From contig NZ_JAZKUG010000001.1 in the NCBI RefSeq assembly GCF_036625195.1, positions 2,542,001 to 2,606,000 on the forward strand: 64,000 nucleotides of DNA, given 5' to 3'. Each line of letters begins with the position of its first letter. Positions within the stretch are counted from its first letter, which is position 1. Below, one piece after another: positions 35,098 through 43,829 of the stretch. Both the position numbers and the translations under genes were made by a program. The stretch is from Accumulibacter sp. Lineage in GTDB: Bacteria; Pseudomonadota; Gammaproteobacteria; Burkholderiales; Rhodocyclaceae. Under the pieces are notes generated by a model. That model was not told the origin of the DNA. It searched no databases and worked only from the letters and a program-made list of their open reading frames with translations.

Positions 35098-37077
35098 ATG
35101 ATCGTCACCGAGCATGTGATCCGGGACGTGGTCGTAATTCTTGTTGCCATTCTCGCTCTCGCTTTTGTCTGGGGGTACTGGTTGCCGTCTTGGCGCTTGG
35201 GCAGACTACTGCGTCGGGTGATTCCGGCCATTCGCCTTCTGCGCACGGGCGAGGAGGATATTCCTGTGCTCCGAGAAAGGGTCTCCGACATTCTCGGGGC
35301 AGACAGGGTATTGGGGCATCTATGGGGGCAATACGCGGAGACACTCCACCTCCAGTATGAGGCAGTGGATGGAGAGAATCGCTTGCGCAAGATCAGGGCC
35401 ACCGTCCCGGCCGACGCGTTTTTCAGCAGCCATGTTGTCGTCGACGCGTGCTTGAACAGCGAGTTCTTTCGCCACTTGCCGGGCCTCCTGACCGGGATCG
35501 GGATTATCGGAACATTTCTCGGTCTGATTCTCGGCCTGGCTGGCTTCGAACCAACCGGCAGCGGTGAAGCAATCAAGGCGAGTCTCGGTGCCTTGATGCA
35601 GGGGGTGATGGAGGCTTTCACGGCTTCGGCCATCGCGATCGCCATGGCGATGCTGATCACACTGGTCGAGAAGCAGCAGCTGAATCGCCGCTACAAGCAG
35701 GTGGAAGAGCTTGCGCAGACGATCGACTCGCTCTACGAGGCTGGTGCCGGAGAGGAGTATCTCGCCCGGCTGGTCAGGGCCGGCGAGGAAAGCGCCACCC
35801 AGACCAGGCTGCTGAAGCAGAGTCTCGTCGAGGATCTCCGGCAGATTCTGACGGACCTCACGGAGCGTCAGATCGAGGCCAGCGATTCCCATAGTCAACA
35901 GGTGGCCGCAGGCGTGGGCGATGCCTTGAGGGAGAGCCTGCGGGAGCCCCTGCAGCAGATCGCGAGCGTTGTCGAGCGTGCAGCGGGACAGCAGGGAACG
36001 GCCGTACAGGGCATGCTGGAGGACGTACTGACGGCGTTCATGGCAAGACTCGAGGAAACCTTCGGTGGGCAGATGCGCGGTCTGAACGAGATGTTCACGC
36101 AGTCGATCGCCTCGATCCAGGAAGTTGAGCAAGGCTTCCAGGATCTGGCAGGCGACCTGCGCCAAGTCGGCCAGACCAGCGCAGCAGAGTTCTCGGACAG
36201 GCTGACAGAGGCGTTGACAAGGTCGGAGGCACGCCAGGCTGCGTTGCTCACGAGAATGGGGGAGTTCTTGGCGGAGGTGCGACGAGCCACAGGAGAAAGC
36301 CAGCAGGCAAACCGGCAGCATCTCGACGAGACCTTGCAGCTGGTTCGCGGCCAACTCGAGGCGACGGCGCGTGCGCTGGAGGACCATCGGGTCACCGCGG
36401 AGCGGGCAGATGATCAGAGGATTGGCAGGATGGACGGCGCTACGCGGGCGATGGTCGAGAGCGTCGAAGACGCCGTAGAGCGGCTGATCCGGGCGGTGGG
36501 AAATTCCACCATCGCGCTGGAGCGGAATGCCACGCAGCTGCATGAGGTTACTACTGCGGCCATCGGAGGTATGAACGCGGGTGCCGAAACGATGTATTTG
36601 GCGGCCGATCAGTTTACTCAGGGAGGCCAGGCAGTCGGCAGTGCAATCGCCGCCGCCGGTGAAACCCTCGCGGGTATCACGCAGGTGGCGACGATGATGC
36701 GCGAGGCAGCGGGCAACCTCTCGACGCAGATGGCAAACCTCAGGGGTATCCACGACAGCGTCCGTCAGATGGAGAGGAACTTGCGACAGACCGTCGAGCA
36801 GGCGCGGCAGGAGGTGGGCGTCAGCGAGAAGCTGGTGGCGAACATGAAAGCTGCGGCCGACAAACTGGCCGAGGCTGAGACGCAGGCTGGCGAGTACCTG
36901 GAGCGGGTCAATGAGGTGCTCGATACTGCTTTCAAGAGCTTCGGGCAGGCGGTGGCCGACGGACTCAGGACCAGCAACGCGGCTTTCCAGCAGGAACTGG
37001 GGACCGGGACAGAGCTGCTCAGGGCGGCATTCACGGAACTCGCCGCGGTCGTCGGGCAGCATCAGGAGCGTCAGTAG
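35098..37077 (+). CDS. zorA: Zorya anti-phage protein ZorA (MotA/TolQ-like stator with long coiled tail)
   Basis: 659 residues. An N-terminal helix (9-27) is followed by the MotA/ExbB-type membrane pair at about 125-150 (GLLTGIGIIGTFLGLILGLAG) and 165-190 (GVMEAFTASAIAIAMAMLITL). Roughly 450 residues of Gln/Glu/Arg/Ala-rich coiled coil then run to the end. In Zorya, ZorA and ZorB form a proton- or ion-driven motor in the inner membrane, with the ZorA tail reaching into the cytoplasm to relay phage detection. GGGAGG precedes the ATG. It is the first gene of a tightly packed zorABCD operon. Base composition is less GC-rich than the flanks. Confidence 0.93.
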   Translation: MIVTEHVIRDVVVILVAILALAFVWGYWLPSWRLGRLLRRVIPAIRLLRTGEEDIPVLRERVSDILGADRVLGHLWGQYAETLHLQYEAVDGENRLRKIRATVPADAFFSSHVVVDACLNSEFFRHLPGLLTGIGIIGTFLGLILGLAGFEPTGSGEAIKASLGALMQGVMEAFTASAIAIAMAMLITLVEKQQLNRRYKQVEELAQTIDSLYEAGAGEEYLARLVRAGEESATQTRLLKQSLVEDLRQILTDLTERQIEASDSHSQQVAAGVGDALRESLREPLQQIASVVERAAGQQGTAVQGMLEDVLTAFMARLEETFGGQMRGLNEMFTQSIASIQEVEQGFQDLAGDLRQVGQTSAAEFSDRLTEALTRSEARQAALLTRMGEFLAEVRRATGESQQANRQHLDETLQLVRGQLEATARALEDHRVTAERADDQRIGRMDGATRAMVESVEDAVERLIRAVGNSTIALERNATQLHEVTTAAIGGMNAGAETMYLAADQFTQGGQAVGSAIAAAGETLAGITQVATMMREAAGNLSTQMANLRGIHDSVRQMERNLRQTVEQARQEVGVSEKLVANMKAAADKLAEAETQAGEYLERVNEVLDTAFKSFGQAVADGLRTSNAAFQQELGTGTELLRAAFTELAAVVGQHQERQ

Positions 37078-37079
37078 GC

Positions 37080-37808
37080 ATGTTCGGATCCAAGTGGGGT
37101 GTGGGGCGTGTGAGTCGCGATGAAGGAGAGCGACCCTTCTGGATTTCCTATGCGGATCTGATGACTGCCCTGATGATGCTCTTCTTGGTGGTCATGGCGG
37201 TTTCGTTGTTTGCCGTGACCAGTCGCAACGATCGACACGAAGCCGAGGTCAATGAGTGCATGGCGGAATTTCGGGCGCGCGCTGCGGGCTTCGCAAACGT
37301 CGTCGTCGACACCAAGAACCGCCGGGTCAATTTTGGCGAACGCGCGCGTTTCGCGCACAGGGATTACGACCTGTCGGGAGCGGACGCGCGTACCTTACGG
37401 GAGTTTGCCCCGGTCGTCCTCGATTTCGCCGACTCGCCGTGCGGCAGGAGGTTGCTGAAGCGGATCGTCGTCGAGGGGTATACTAGTCAGGTCGGCAGCT
37501 ATCTGTTCAACTTGGATCTGAGCCTCAAACGCGCGCAGAGCGTGCTTTGTGCCTTGATGGACGATCCCTTTCCCGGAGAGCGGCGCTTGTCAGACGCACA
37601 GAAACGCCGCATGCGGGATCTGTTCATGGTCGGCGGGTACTCGTTCAACGCCTCGCGAGCTACCGACGAGGAAAGCCGCAGGGTCGAGTTCAAGCTCGAG
37701 TTCTGGTCGGTCGACAAGGACTCCGACGACGCCATGTCGCCCGGATCGTTTACGTTCGATGCCCCTCTCGGGCAATGTCAGTTGGTGCGTCATGCCGTCA
37801 CCCGTTGA
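37080..37808 (+). CDS. zorB: Zorya anti-phage protein ZorB (MotB/OmpA-like)
   Basis: 242 residues, starting two bases after zorA ends. The N-terminus ERPFWISYADLMTALMMLFL carries the stator aspartate at residue 26 in the single membrane helix, the proton-binding residue known for ZorB and MotB. The rest is a periplasmic OmpA-like peptidoglycan-binding domain, with VEGYTSQVGSYLFNLDLSLKRA, a partial match to the OmpA consensus, and SRRVEFKLEFW near the end. It anchors the ZorA motor to the wall. It overlaps zorC by 17 bases. Confidence 0.93.
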   Translation: MFGSKWGVGRVSRDEGERPFWISYADLMTALMMLFLVVMAVSLFAVTSRNDRHEAEVNECMAEFRARAAGFANVVVDTKNRRVNFGERARFAHRDYDLSGADARTLREFAPVVLDFADSPCGRRLLKRIVVEGYTSQVGSYLFNLDLSLKRAQSVLCALMDDPFPGERRLSDAQKRRMRDLFMVGGYSFNASRATDEESRRVEFKLEFWSVDKDSDDAMSPGSFTFDAPLGQCQLVRHAVTR

Positions 37809-39189
37809 GCGCCTCAACAGGCGCCTTGGCGAAGCCGTCGGGCAGATCGCCGGGCAGGTGCGCCAAGGCGAGGCCCAAGGCCTGCAGAAAATCCGCCAGG
37901 TGGTCGAACGAATACGCCAGCAGGTCGGGGAGAAGTCAATGCGTCCGCGAACGGACAGGATTTGCCGCGCGCTACGAACGCTGCGCGAGTTGGGGGGCGG
38001 CGCGCTGAACGGAGCGGATTTCTGGCTGGCTTGCTGGGGGCTTACTCAACGCTGCGGCGCGACAGTGCAGCTGATCGAGGATTCGCCGCACTTCGATGCC
38101 TTTCTCGACGAGGCGACGCGGCGGCGCCCGGCTACCTTGGCTTGGCAGGGACTTCTCGATGGCTACTTCCGGTATCCCGCCACTCCGGGGAGTGCCGGAG
38201 AGGTCAACTGGCGCCGCTTGCGGGCCTGGCTGGCCGAGGACCTTGCTGGCCTGACAGAACAAACTCCCCGAGCGTTGCGACCCCACCTGCCGTGGCTGAA
38301 CGTGCTCAACGAAAACCAGGCGCTGCTCGGCGACGAGCCGTGCCGTCAGTACGCAGGCGAAGCCTTGCGCGGCGAGCGGGACGGCGTGGATCGATTGCGC
38401 CACGACCTGAGTATCCCCGAGGGCAGTTGGTTCTGGGCCCGTCTCGTGCTCTCGCAGGTCGACGAAGTGATCGCCTACGGCGACGAGCCCTTCAAGAACC
38501 ATCTCGACGTCCTGCTTTTGCAGCTTCAAAACCATCCGTCAGTCAGGGACGACGGTCTGAAACAGCTTCTGACTCGCTACCGGCGATGCGCGGACCATCG
38601 GGTTCACGAAGGCCTCAAACAGCTCGCTCTCGAGACTTGGGGCAGTCCGCATCTGATTCAGCAGGTGATGTGGGGACTGGTCCAGCACGATGTCAAGTCG
38701 ATGGTCAGTGAGTGGCTGGTACTCGAGGATCTCCAGGACTTCTTCCATCGGCTGCAGGCCGGAGGTCTGGCTGATCAGAGGCGGCTCGACTTCTGGATGC
38801 AATTCATTGGTCAGATCTCCTTTTCGCACATCGCTCTCGGCAGCCAACTGTACAGGAATCCGCTACCGAACTGGGTCGAGTTTCGCAGCCGGAGGAAGGG
38901 ACGCTACAGCCGACTCGACGGCGGTGGTGGCAATCGCAACGCCTTCATCATGAAGATTGGAGCGTATTATTTTGTCGAGTTCGGAGATATCGGTGACGCA
39001 TGCTACGGCTACAGGGAGAACCAGACGCCGTTCGAATTCAGCCGGGGCTGCCTGACCTATCCCGACGATCTGAAGGACAGGGAACTTCGCGTCTTTTGGG
39101 GAGGGCACGCCGCTGCTTGGGAGGATAGATTCATCGAGGGCACTGAGCGGTGGCCGGGGCTGCGCGACTTGGGCGTCATGATCGCATGA
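37792..39189 (+). CDS. zorC: Zorya anti-phage protein ZorC (EH-signature domain)
   Basis: 465 residues; the ATG at 37792 (MPSPVERLNRRLG) lies inside the end of zorB. There is no transmembrane segment. The position and size between zorB and a SNF2/Mrr gene identify it as ZorC of type I Zorya, which carries the EH-signature region. The C-terminal part has FHRLQAGGLADQRRLDFWMQF and FIMKIGAYYFVEFGDIGDACYGY. In published type I systems ZorC binds DNA and is needed together with ZorD. I identify it mainly from context, with supporting sequence character. Confidence 0.88.
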   Translation: MPSPVERLNRRLGEAVGQIAGQVRQGEAQGLQKIRQVVERIRQQVGEKSMRPRTDRICRALRTLRELGGGALNGADFWLACWGLTQRCGATVQLIEDSPHFDAFLDEATRRRPATLAWQGLLDGYFRYPATPGSAGEVNWRRLRAWLAEDLAGLTEQTPRALRPHLPWLNVLNENQALLGDEPCRQYAGEALRGERDGVDRLRHDLSIPEGSWFWARLVLSQVDEVIAYGDEPFKNHLDVLLLQLQNHPSVRDDGLKQLLTRYRRCADHRVHEGLKQLALETWGSPHLIQQVMWGLVQHDVKSMVSEWLVLEDLQDFFHRLQAGGLADQRRLDFWMQFIGQISFSHIALGSQLYRNPLPNWVEFRSRRKGRYSRLDGGGGNRNAFIMKIGAYYFVEFGDIGDACYGYRENQTPFEFSRGCLTYPDDLKDRELRVFWGGHAAAWEDRFIEGTERWPGLRDLGVMIA

Positions 39190-42100
39190 TTCGAGAGCTG
39201 CCTGTGCGGGCCCTTGGCCGGGCAGTGAAGGAATGGCAGATGCGCAGCTTCGCTGGCCTCGCTGGGCGAACGAAGGCAGAGGCCCCGAGAATCGAGCTGA
39301 AATACGGCGACTCCGGTCTGAGGTTCGTCGTGCCCTCCGGCACGATCGGTGAATTAATCAGGCAGCCGCAAAGCCTGCACCTTGACTCGTGGGAATTGGC
39401 TGCCTATCTCCAACAGCTCGAGGAGGAGGAATTTGCGTCTCTTGGGCCGGAGGGACTGAGCGCCACTTGGGCCAGCCTCTACCGCCTTCGCGGTCTCTCC
39501 CAACACGCGACCAGCTTGCCGCTGCTCGGACTTCCTCGTCTCTTTGAGGGCCGTCCCGGCTTGTCGAGCGCGGGGGCTCTCGATGACGCCAACTTCAGTG
39601 TGTACCTCGATGGGTGGTACGAAGACACCGGAAATCGGGTGCACGCGCAGGTGGAGCGTCGTGGGGCGGTGGTGCGCGTCGGGTGCGAAGACTATCTGCT
39701 GAGCGAGGCAGCCTGGCTCCTTCTGGAAGCGGTGCAGGCGTACGCGCGTCTGACAGCGGCTGAGAGGACCAGAGAACGGAATTTTCGGGAGTGGGGCTCA
39801 ATTCGCAGGCTGGCTCTGCAGGCCGGGGCCAGGCTGGACCACTTCCTCGATCGAACCGTCGTACTGACCCCTCAGACGCTGCGGCTCCAGTTGCAACGCA
39901 CGGACGTGTGCGACACGCCGGTGATAGAGATCAGGCCTGGATTTGCCGACGCACCCGAGACGTGGCTTGACGTTTTCGACCAGGGTGAGTCCGTACTGAC
40001 GCGCTACGACTTGAACTTGCCGCAGGGAGGCATCGTTCACATCGTCGTCGAACCCACCGTTCGGCAAGTCCTGGAAGTGATCAAGGGCATGCCGGGTCGT
40101 CGAGTTGCAGGTGCCAAGGCGCAAGCTTTTCTGCACAATCCATACGCGCTTCTCGGCGAAGAAGTGGCCTCCGTTCTGCCGCCCGAGGAGTTCGAGGCGG
40201 CGAGGTCGGGAGCAGGATTGGACACTATCGAGGCGCCTGCGGCCATCCTGCCCAAGCCGCGTCCGTTGATAACCGAGCGGTCGGTGTACGACATCGCCGG
40301 TTATGCGCCTCGCGTTCAAGGTATTGGCGCGGCTCAGCGAGTTTATTCTCCGTATATCGTACGCACCGGTGAAGCGACCCACTGGCTGCCGGACAAGGTC
40401 GAAGTCGGTGTGTCCTTCGCGCTTCCCGGCAGCAATCAGACGCTCCTGTTGCCGTTCACGAAAGAGGATCAGCAAGCGTTTGCCAAGCTGCTGTCTGACG
40501 CAGAGCGATCGGTGCGAACCGAGATTGAATGGCCTGGTTTGCCGACGCCGATTGACATCGTCGAAGCCAAAGCCTTGAAGGCCGACATCGATCGGGCTCT
40601 CGAGGACGTGGCGGCCGGCAAGTGGCAAGAGGCTGCTCCTGGCTCTGCCGACGAAAGTGACAAGGGTCGTGCCCCCGTTCCCATTCTGCTGATACCTCAC
40701 AACATCGAAACGGTCGGCTACTCGGAAGAGCGACGATCTGTCCTCGCCGAGAACCAGCAGCCGCTCGAAAAGCCGCACTCCCTCCAAGCCGACTTGCTCG
40801 ACCACCAGAAGCAAGGCGTCCAATGGCTGCAGCACCTCTGGCGATGCTCGCCAACCCATGCTCGTGGCGCCTTGTTGGCCGACGACATGGGCCTGGGCAA
40901 GACGCTGCAGCTGCTTACTCTCTTGGCCGGGGTGTTCGCCCGGGCACCGGCGTCGCCCCCGGCGCTCGTCGTCGCTCCGGTCACTCTGCTGGATAACTGG
41001 ACGCGCGAGATCAGTCGCTTCTTCCGACCCGGAACATTCCGCGTGCTCACCCTCTACGGACAAGGGCTGAAGAACCTTCGCGCGAGACCTGACGAAATCG
41101 ATCAACCGCTGCGCCAGCTGGGCCTCACGCGCTTCTTGCGCCCTGGCTGGCGCGCGGACTGCCAGCTCGTTCTGACAACCTACGAAACCCTCCGAGACTA
41201 TGAGTTTTCGCTGGCCAGAGAGCTGTGGAGCGTTCTGATCTGCGACGAGGCGCAGAAGATCAAATCGCCAGCGGCGCTGGTCACGCAGGCGGCAAAAGCG
41301 ATGAATGCGCAATTCAAGATTGCGTCGACCGGAACGCCCGTCGAGAACTCGCTCACCGACCTGTGGTGCCTGTTCGACTTCGTTCAGCCGGGTCTGTTGG
41401 GAGCGCTCAACGAGTTCGGGCGAAAATACAAGCGGCCGATCGAGGCGAAAACGGTAAGAGAGGAACAGGCACTTGAGGAGCTGAATAAGCTCTTCGCGCC
41501 GCAGGTGCTTCGCCGGACGAAATGCGAGGTTGCGAGCCTGCCGGCGAAGATTGAGGATAGGAATTGTCGCGATCTTCGTCTCTCTCCTCTCCAGCGGCGG
41601 CTGTACGCTGCGGCCTTGTCGGCACATCGGCAGAAGATCAAGGCTTGCGACAAGCAGAAGGTGGGACAGGCAATGCTCGGGATGTTGCAGCATCTCCGGC
41701 TTCTCTGCGCCCATCCCGTGTGGCCGGGCCAGACTGTCGATACGACCCAGCCCATGAGTCAAGCATTGGTCGACTCGCCCAAGCTCAGTTGGTTGATGGG
41801 CGTTCTCGAAGGTATTCGCCGCAAAGGGGAAAAGGTCATCATATTCACCGAACTGCGCGAGATCCAGCGGGTCGTTCAGCACTACATTGGCGAGCAATTT
41901 GGTCAAAGACCAGTGGTCATCAATGGCAGTAGCGAAACGCGGCCTGAAAAGGATCAGTCGCGGCAGCGCCTGATTGATCAGTTCCAGGCCGAAGAGGGAT
42001 TCGGTGTCATAATCCTGTCGACGCAGGCAGTGGGTTTTGGACTCAATATCCAGAAGGCCAATCACGTCATTCATTACACGCGGTGCTGGAACCCGGCGAA

Positions 42101-42761
42101 GGAGGACCAAGCGACCGACCGCGTATACCGCATCGGCCAAGCGAAGAAAGTCACCGTTTACTATCCTACCGTGCGGGCCGAAGACTATGTGACTTTCGAG
42201 GAGAGGCTGGGCGAATTGCTGACGAGGAAGCGTGATCTGGCGGCCAAGACTTGGCTGAATGGAGCGGAGGATATCGACCTGAACCAACTCGCGGAGCTTA
42301 AGGCAGACGGGTCGGGCCTGGACTTCTTGGCGAAGATCCTCGGGGAGGAGGAGATTCGCACGATCCAAGGCTATGAACTCGAGTCCCTCTGCGCTCTGCT
42401 CTGGGGAAAGCAGGGTTTTCACACGTACCAGACTCCATTGAGCGGAGACGGCGGGGTCGATGTGGTCGGGTTACGCGGTCACGACGGCGTACTCATCCAG
42501 TGCAAGGCGTCGAGCAACCAGTGCCAGGCCTTGGGATGGGGTGCCATCAAGGACGTCTCGGCGGGGGCAAAGGCATACATGGCGAAGCACGAGGCCGTCC
42601 GCTTCACGCGCATCGCAGTGACCAACCAACGGTTCAACAAGTCCGCGAAGATCCAGGCGGCTCTGTTGGGGGTTCGACTCATCGAACGTCAGGACTTGCT
42701 CGCACTATTGGACGCGCATCCGGTAACGGTCGGAGAGCTGGCATCCTCTGGTTTGCAGTAG
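39186..42761 (+). CDS. zorD: Zorya anti-phage protein ZorD (SNF2 helicase with Mrr-like nuclease)
   Basis: 1191 residues. The start (MIRELPVRALG) overlaps the zorC stop as ATGA. The N-terminal 540 residues are ZorD-specific. The SNF2 ATPase follows: LADDMGLGKTLQLL (about 565-578), CDEAQKIKSPAAL (about 686-698), and the helicase C half with VINGSSETRPEKDQSRQRLIDQF and DRVYRIGQAKKVTVYYP. The final 110 residues are a Mrr-type PDDEXK nuclease: GDGGVDVVG then VLIQCKASSN (D...QxK). This fusion is the type I Zorya effector that degrades invading DNA. Codons look intact, so the system is probably functional. Confidence 0.94.
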   Translation: MIRELPVRALGRAVKEWQMRSFAGLAGRTKAEAPRIELKYGDSGLRFVVPSGTIGELIRQPQSLHLDSWELAAYLQQLEEEEFASLGPEGLSATWASLYRLRGLSQHATSLPLLGLPRLFEGRPGLSSAGALDDANFSVYLDGWYEDTGNRVHAQVERRGAVVRVGCEDYLLSEAAWLLLEAVQAYARLTAAERTRERNFREWGSIRRLALQAGARLDHFLDRTVVLTPQTLRLQLQRTDVCDTPVIEIRPGFADAPETWLDVFDQGESVLTRYDLNLPQGGIVHIVVEPTVRQVLEVIKGMPGRRVAGAKAQAFLHNPYALLGEEVASVLPPEEFEAARSGAGLDTIEAPAAILPKPRPLITERSVYDIAGYAPRVQGIGAAQRVYSPYIVRTGEATHWLPDKVEVGVSFALPGSNQTLLLPFTKEDQQAFAKLLSDAERSVRTEIEWPGLPTPIDIVEAKALKADIDRALEDVAAGKWQEAAPGSADESDKGRAPVPILLIPHNIETVGYSEERRSVLAENQQPLEKPHSLQADLLDHQKQGVQWLQHLWRCSPTHARGALLADDMGLGKTLQLLTLLAGVFARAPASPPALVVAPVTLLDNWTREISRFFRPGTFRVLTLYGQGLKNLRARPDEIDQPLRQLGLTRFLRPGWRADCQLVLTTYETLRDYEFSLARELWSVLICDEAQKIKSPAALVTQAAKAMNAQFKIASTGTPVENSLTDLWCLFDFVQPGLLGALNEFGRKYKRPIEAKTVREEQALEELNKLFAPQVLRRTKCEVASLPAKIEDRNCRDLRLSPLQRRLYAAALSAHRQKIKACDKQKVGQAMLGMLQHLRLLCAHPVWPGQTVDTTQPMSQALVDSPKLSWLMGVLEGIRRKGEKVIIFTELREIQRVVQHYIGEQFGQRPVVINGSSETRPEKDQSRQRLIDQFQAEEGFGVIILSTQAVGFGLNIQKANHVIHYTRCWNPAKEDQATDRVYRIGQAKKVTVYYPTVRAEDYVTFEERLGELLTRKRDLAAKTWLNGAEDIDLNQLAELKADGSGLDFLAKILGEEEIRTIQGYELESLCALLWGKQGFHTYQTPLSGDGGVDVVGLRGHDGVLIQCKASSNQCQALGWGAIKDVSAGAKAYMAKHEAVRFTRIAVTNQRFNKSAKIQAALLGVRLIERQDLLALLDAHPVTVGELASSGLQ

Positions 42762-43144
42762 CCGGCGGCCAGTGCAAGTCCCCTTCTGGCCGGCTACGGG
42801 AGCTGGGCCAGTTCTTTAAGACCCGGGTGCACGAACGGACCCTACCCCAAACGCGCGGCGGTGCGACCGAAGCGAGGGAGACGACCAAGCGATCCTCTTG
42901 CACACCTTGCTTGAACGCGACTAGGGCCATGGCCGGCGGTGGGTGGTGCAGGATGGGCAGACGCCGCGACCCGTTCAGGATTGGGCGACCACGAAGCCGT
43001 GCCCGTAGTCGGCCCGGCGGGCACGGGCCCTGCCAGGAATCGATGCCAAGGTGACTGCAGGTTGCGAAGGGCGGCTTCGTGATCCGAGAGCTGTCGTTCA
43101 ACCATCCCCGTTTTGGCGGGAACGACGCTTTTCAACAGTCTTCA
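42762..43144. other. 383-base gap after the Zorya operon
   Basis: No supported gene. It includes a hairpin at 43093-43126 (7-bp outer arms GTCGTTC) around GC-rich inner halves, in the style of dispersed extragenic palindromes. Short reading frames on both strands lack ribosome sites. It could be debris from earlier accessory-gene exchange. Confidence 0.5.
43093..43126. repeat. Small imperfect palindrome, REP/dRS3-like
   Basis: Outer arms GTCGTTC and GAACGAC enclose a smaller CCCG/CGGG stem. Read on the minus strand it resembles the GTCGTTCCCGC-type extragenic palindromes common in betaproteobacteria. Only one copy was noticed in this window. Confidence 0.4.
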
Positions 43145-43759
43145 TCAAGCGTGCGGATTGACGGAGCGAGCTGCGCCAAGCGGCAGCTTGTCCAGAACCG
43201 CTTGCCAGCGAATGACGACTTCAGGGAAGACGGCCGGCGACCGTTCGCCGGTCATTTCGACAATTTCCGGGCCGCCGTAGCGGCCGTCTTGCAGCCTGTA
43301 AAGGGTAACGAGGCGGTCGACCGGGTGAACGAGCCAATATTCGCGAACGCCGGCGCGTTCGTAAAGCGCGCGCTTGGTCAGGTGGTCGTGGCGGGCGGTG
43401 GCAGGGGAGATGACCTCGATGATCCACTCCGGGGCGCCGCGGATGTTGCTTTCGGTGACCTTGGCCGGGTCGCAGACCACCAGAACATCAGGTTGGACGA
43501 CGGTCGTCGCCTGATCATCAGCCTCGTCCGCTACCGGCAACAGGACGTCGACCGGAGCGATCAGGGTGCGGCAGGGAGTGCCATCAAGCGCATCATCGAT
43601 TTGTGCGGCAATGGCGAGTACAAGAGACTGATGCGCTATCGTCGGCGCTGGCGCCATCGCGTAAGCCACGCCGTCGATCAGTTCCCAGCGCTCGTCACCG
43701 GGCCATTGCCGGTAGTCAGCATAGGTGAAGCGGTGTCCCGTGGCTTTTGGCACGGCCAT
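43145..43759 (-). CDS. Uma2-family (DUF820) PDDEXK nuclease-fold protein
   Basis: 204 residues from ATG 43759 (MAVPKATGHRFTYADY). Uma2 pattern: YRQWPGDERWELIDGVAYAM, then VQPDVLVVCDP, APEWIIEVISPATARHDHLTKRALYERAGVREYWLVHP. The acidic residue of PDVLVV and the E-x-x-S of IIEVISP form the usual active-site frame. Uma2 proteins have a restriction-endonuclease-like fold but unproven roles. It lies on the opposite strand to zorD and is not part of that operon. Confidence 0.87.
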   Translation of the reverse strand: MAVPKATGHRFTYADYRQWPGDERWELIDGVAYAMAPAPTIAHQSLVLAIAAQIDDALDGTPCRTLIAPVDVLLPVADEADDQATTVVQPDVLVVCDPAKVTESNIRGAPEWIIEVISPATARHDHLTKRALYERAGVREYWLVHPVDRLVTLYRLQDGRYGGPEIVEMTGERSPAVFPEVVIRWQAVLDKLPLGAARSVNPHA

Positions 43760-43820
43760 GATATCGACTCCGGCAGAGCAGGCCTTGCCATTGTGCCTTG
43801 AGGTTTGCCCGCAACGCAAC

Positions 43821-43829
43821 GGCGAAAAG
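43821..43829. repeat. Left 9-bp target-site duplication of the insertion sequence
   Basis: GGCGAAAAG, repeated exactly at 45422-45430, immediately outside the two inverted ends. This is a direct sign of transposition into this spot. Confidence 0.9.

Noticed and set aside
35098..37808. zorA-zorB considered as flagellar motAB or TolQR
   Set aside because: The ZorA tail is far too long for MotA, and the next two genes are ZorC-type and SNF2-Mrr, which fixes the identity as Zorya.
43145..43759. Uma2 gene considered as a fifth Zorya component
   Set aside because: It is on the opposite strand, separated by 383 bases, and is not part of described Zorya types.
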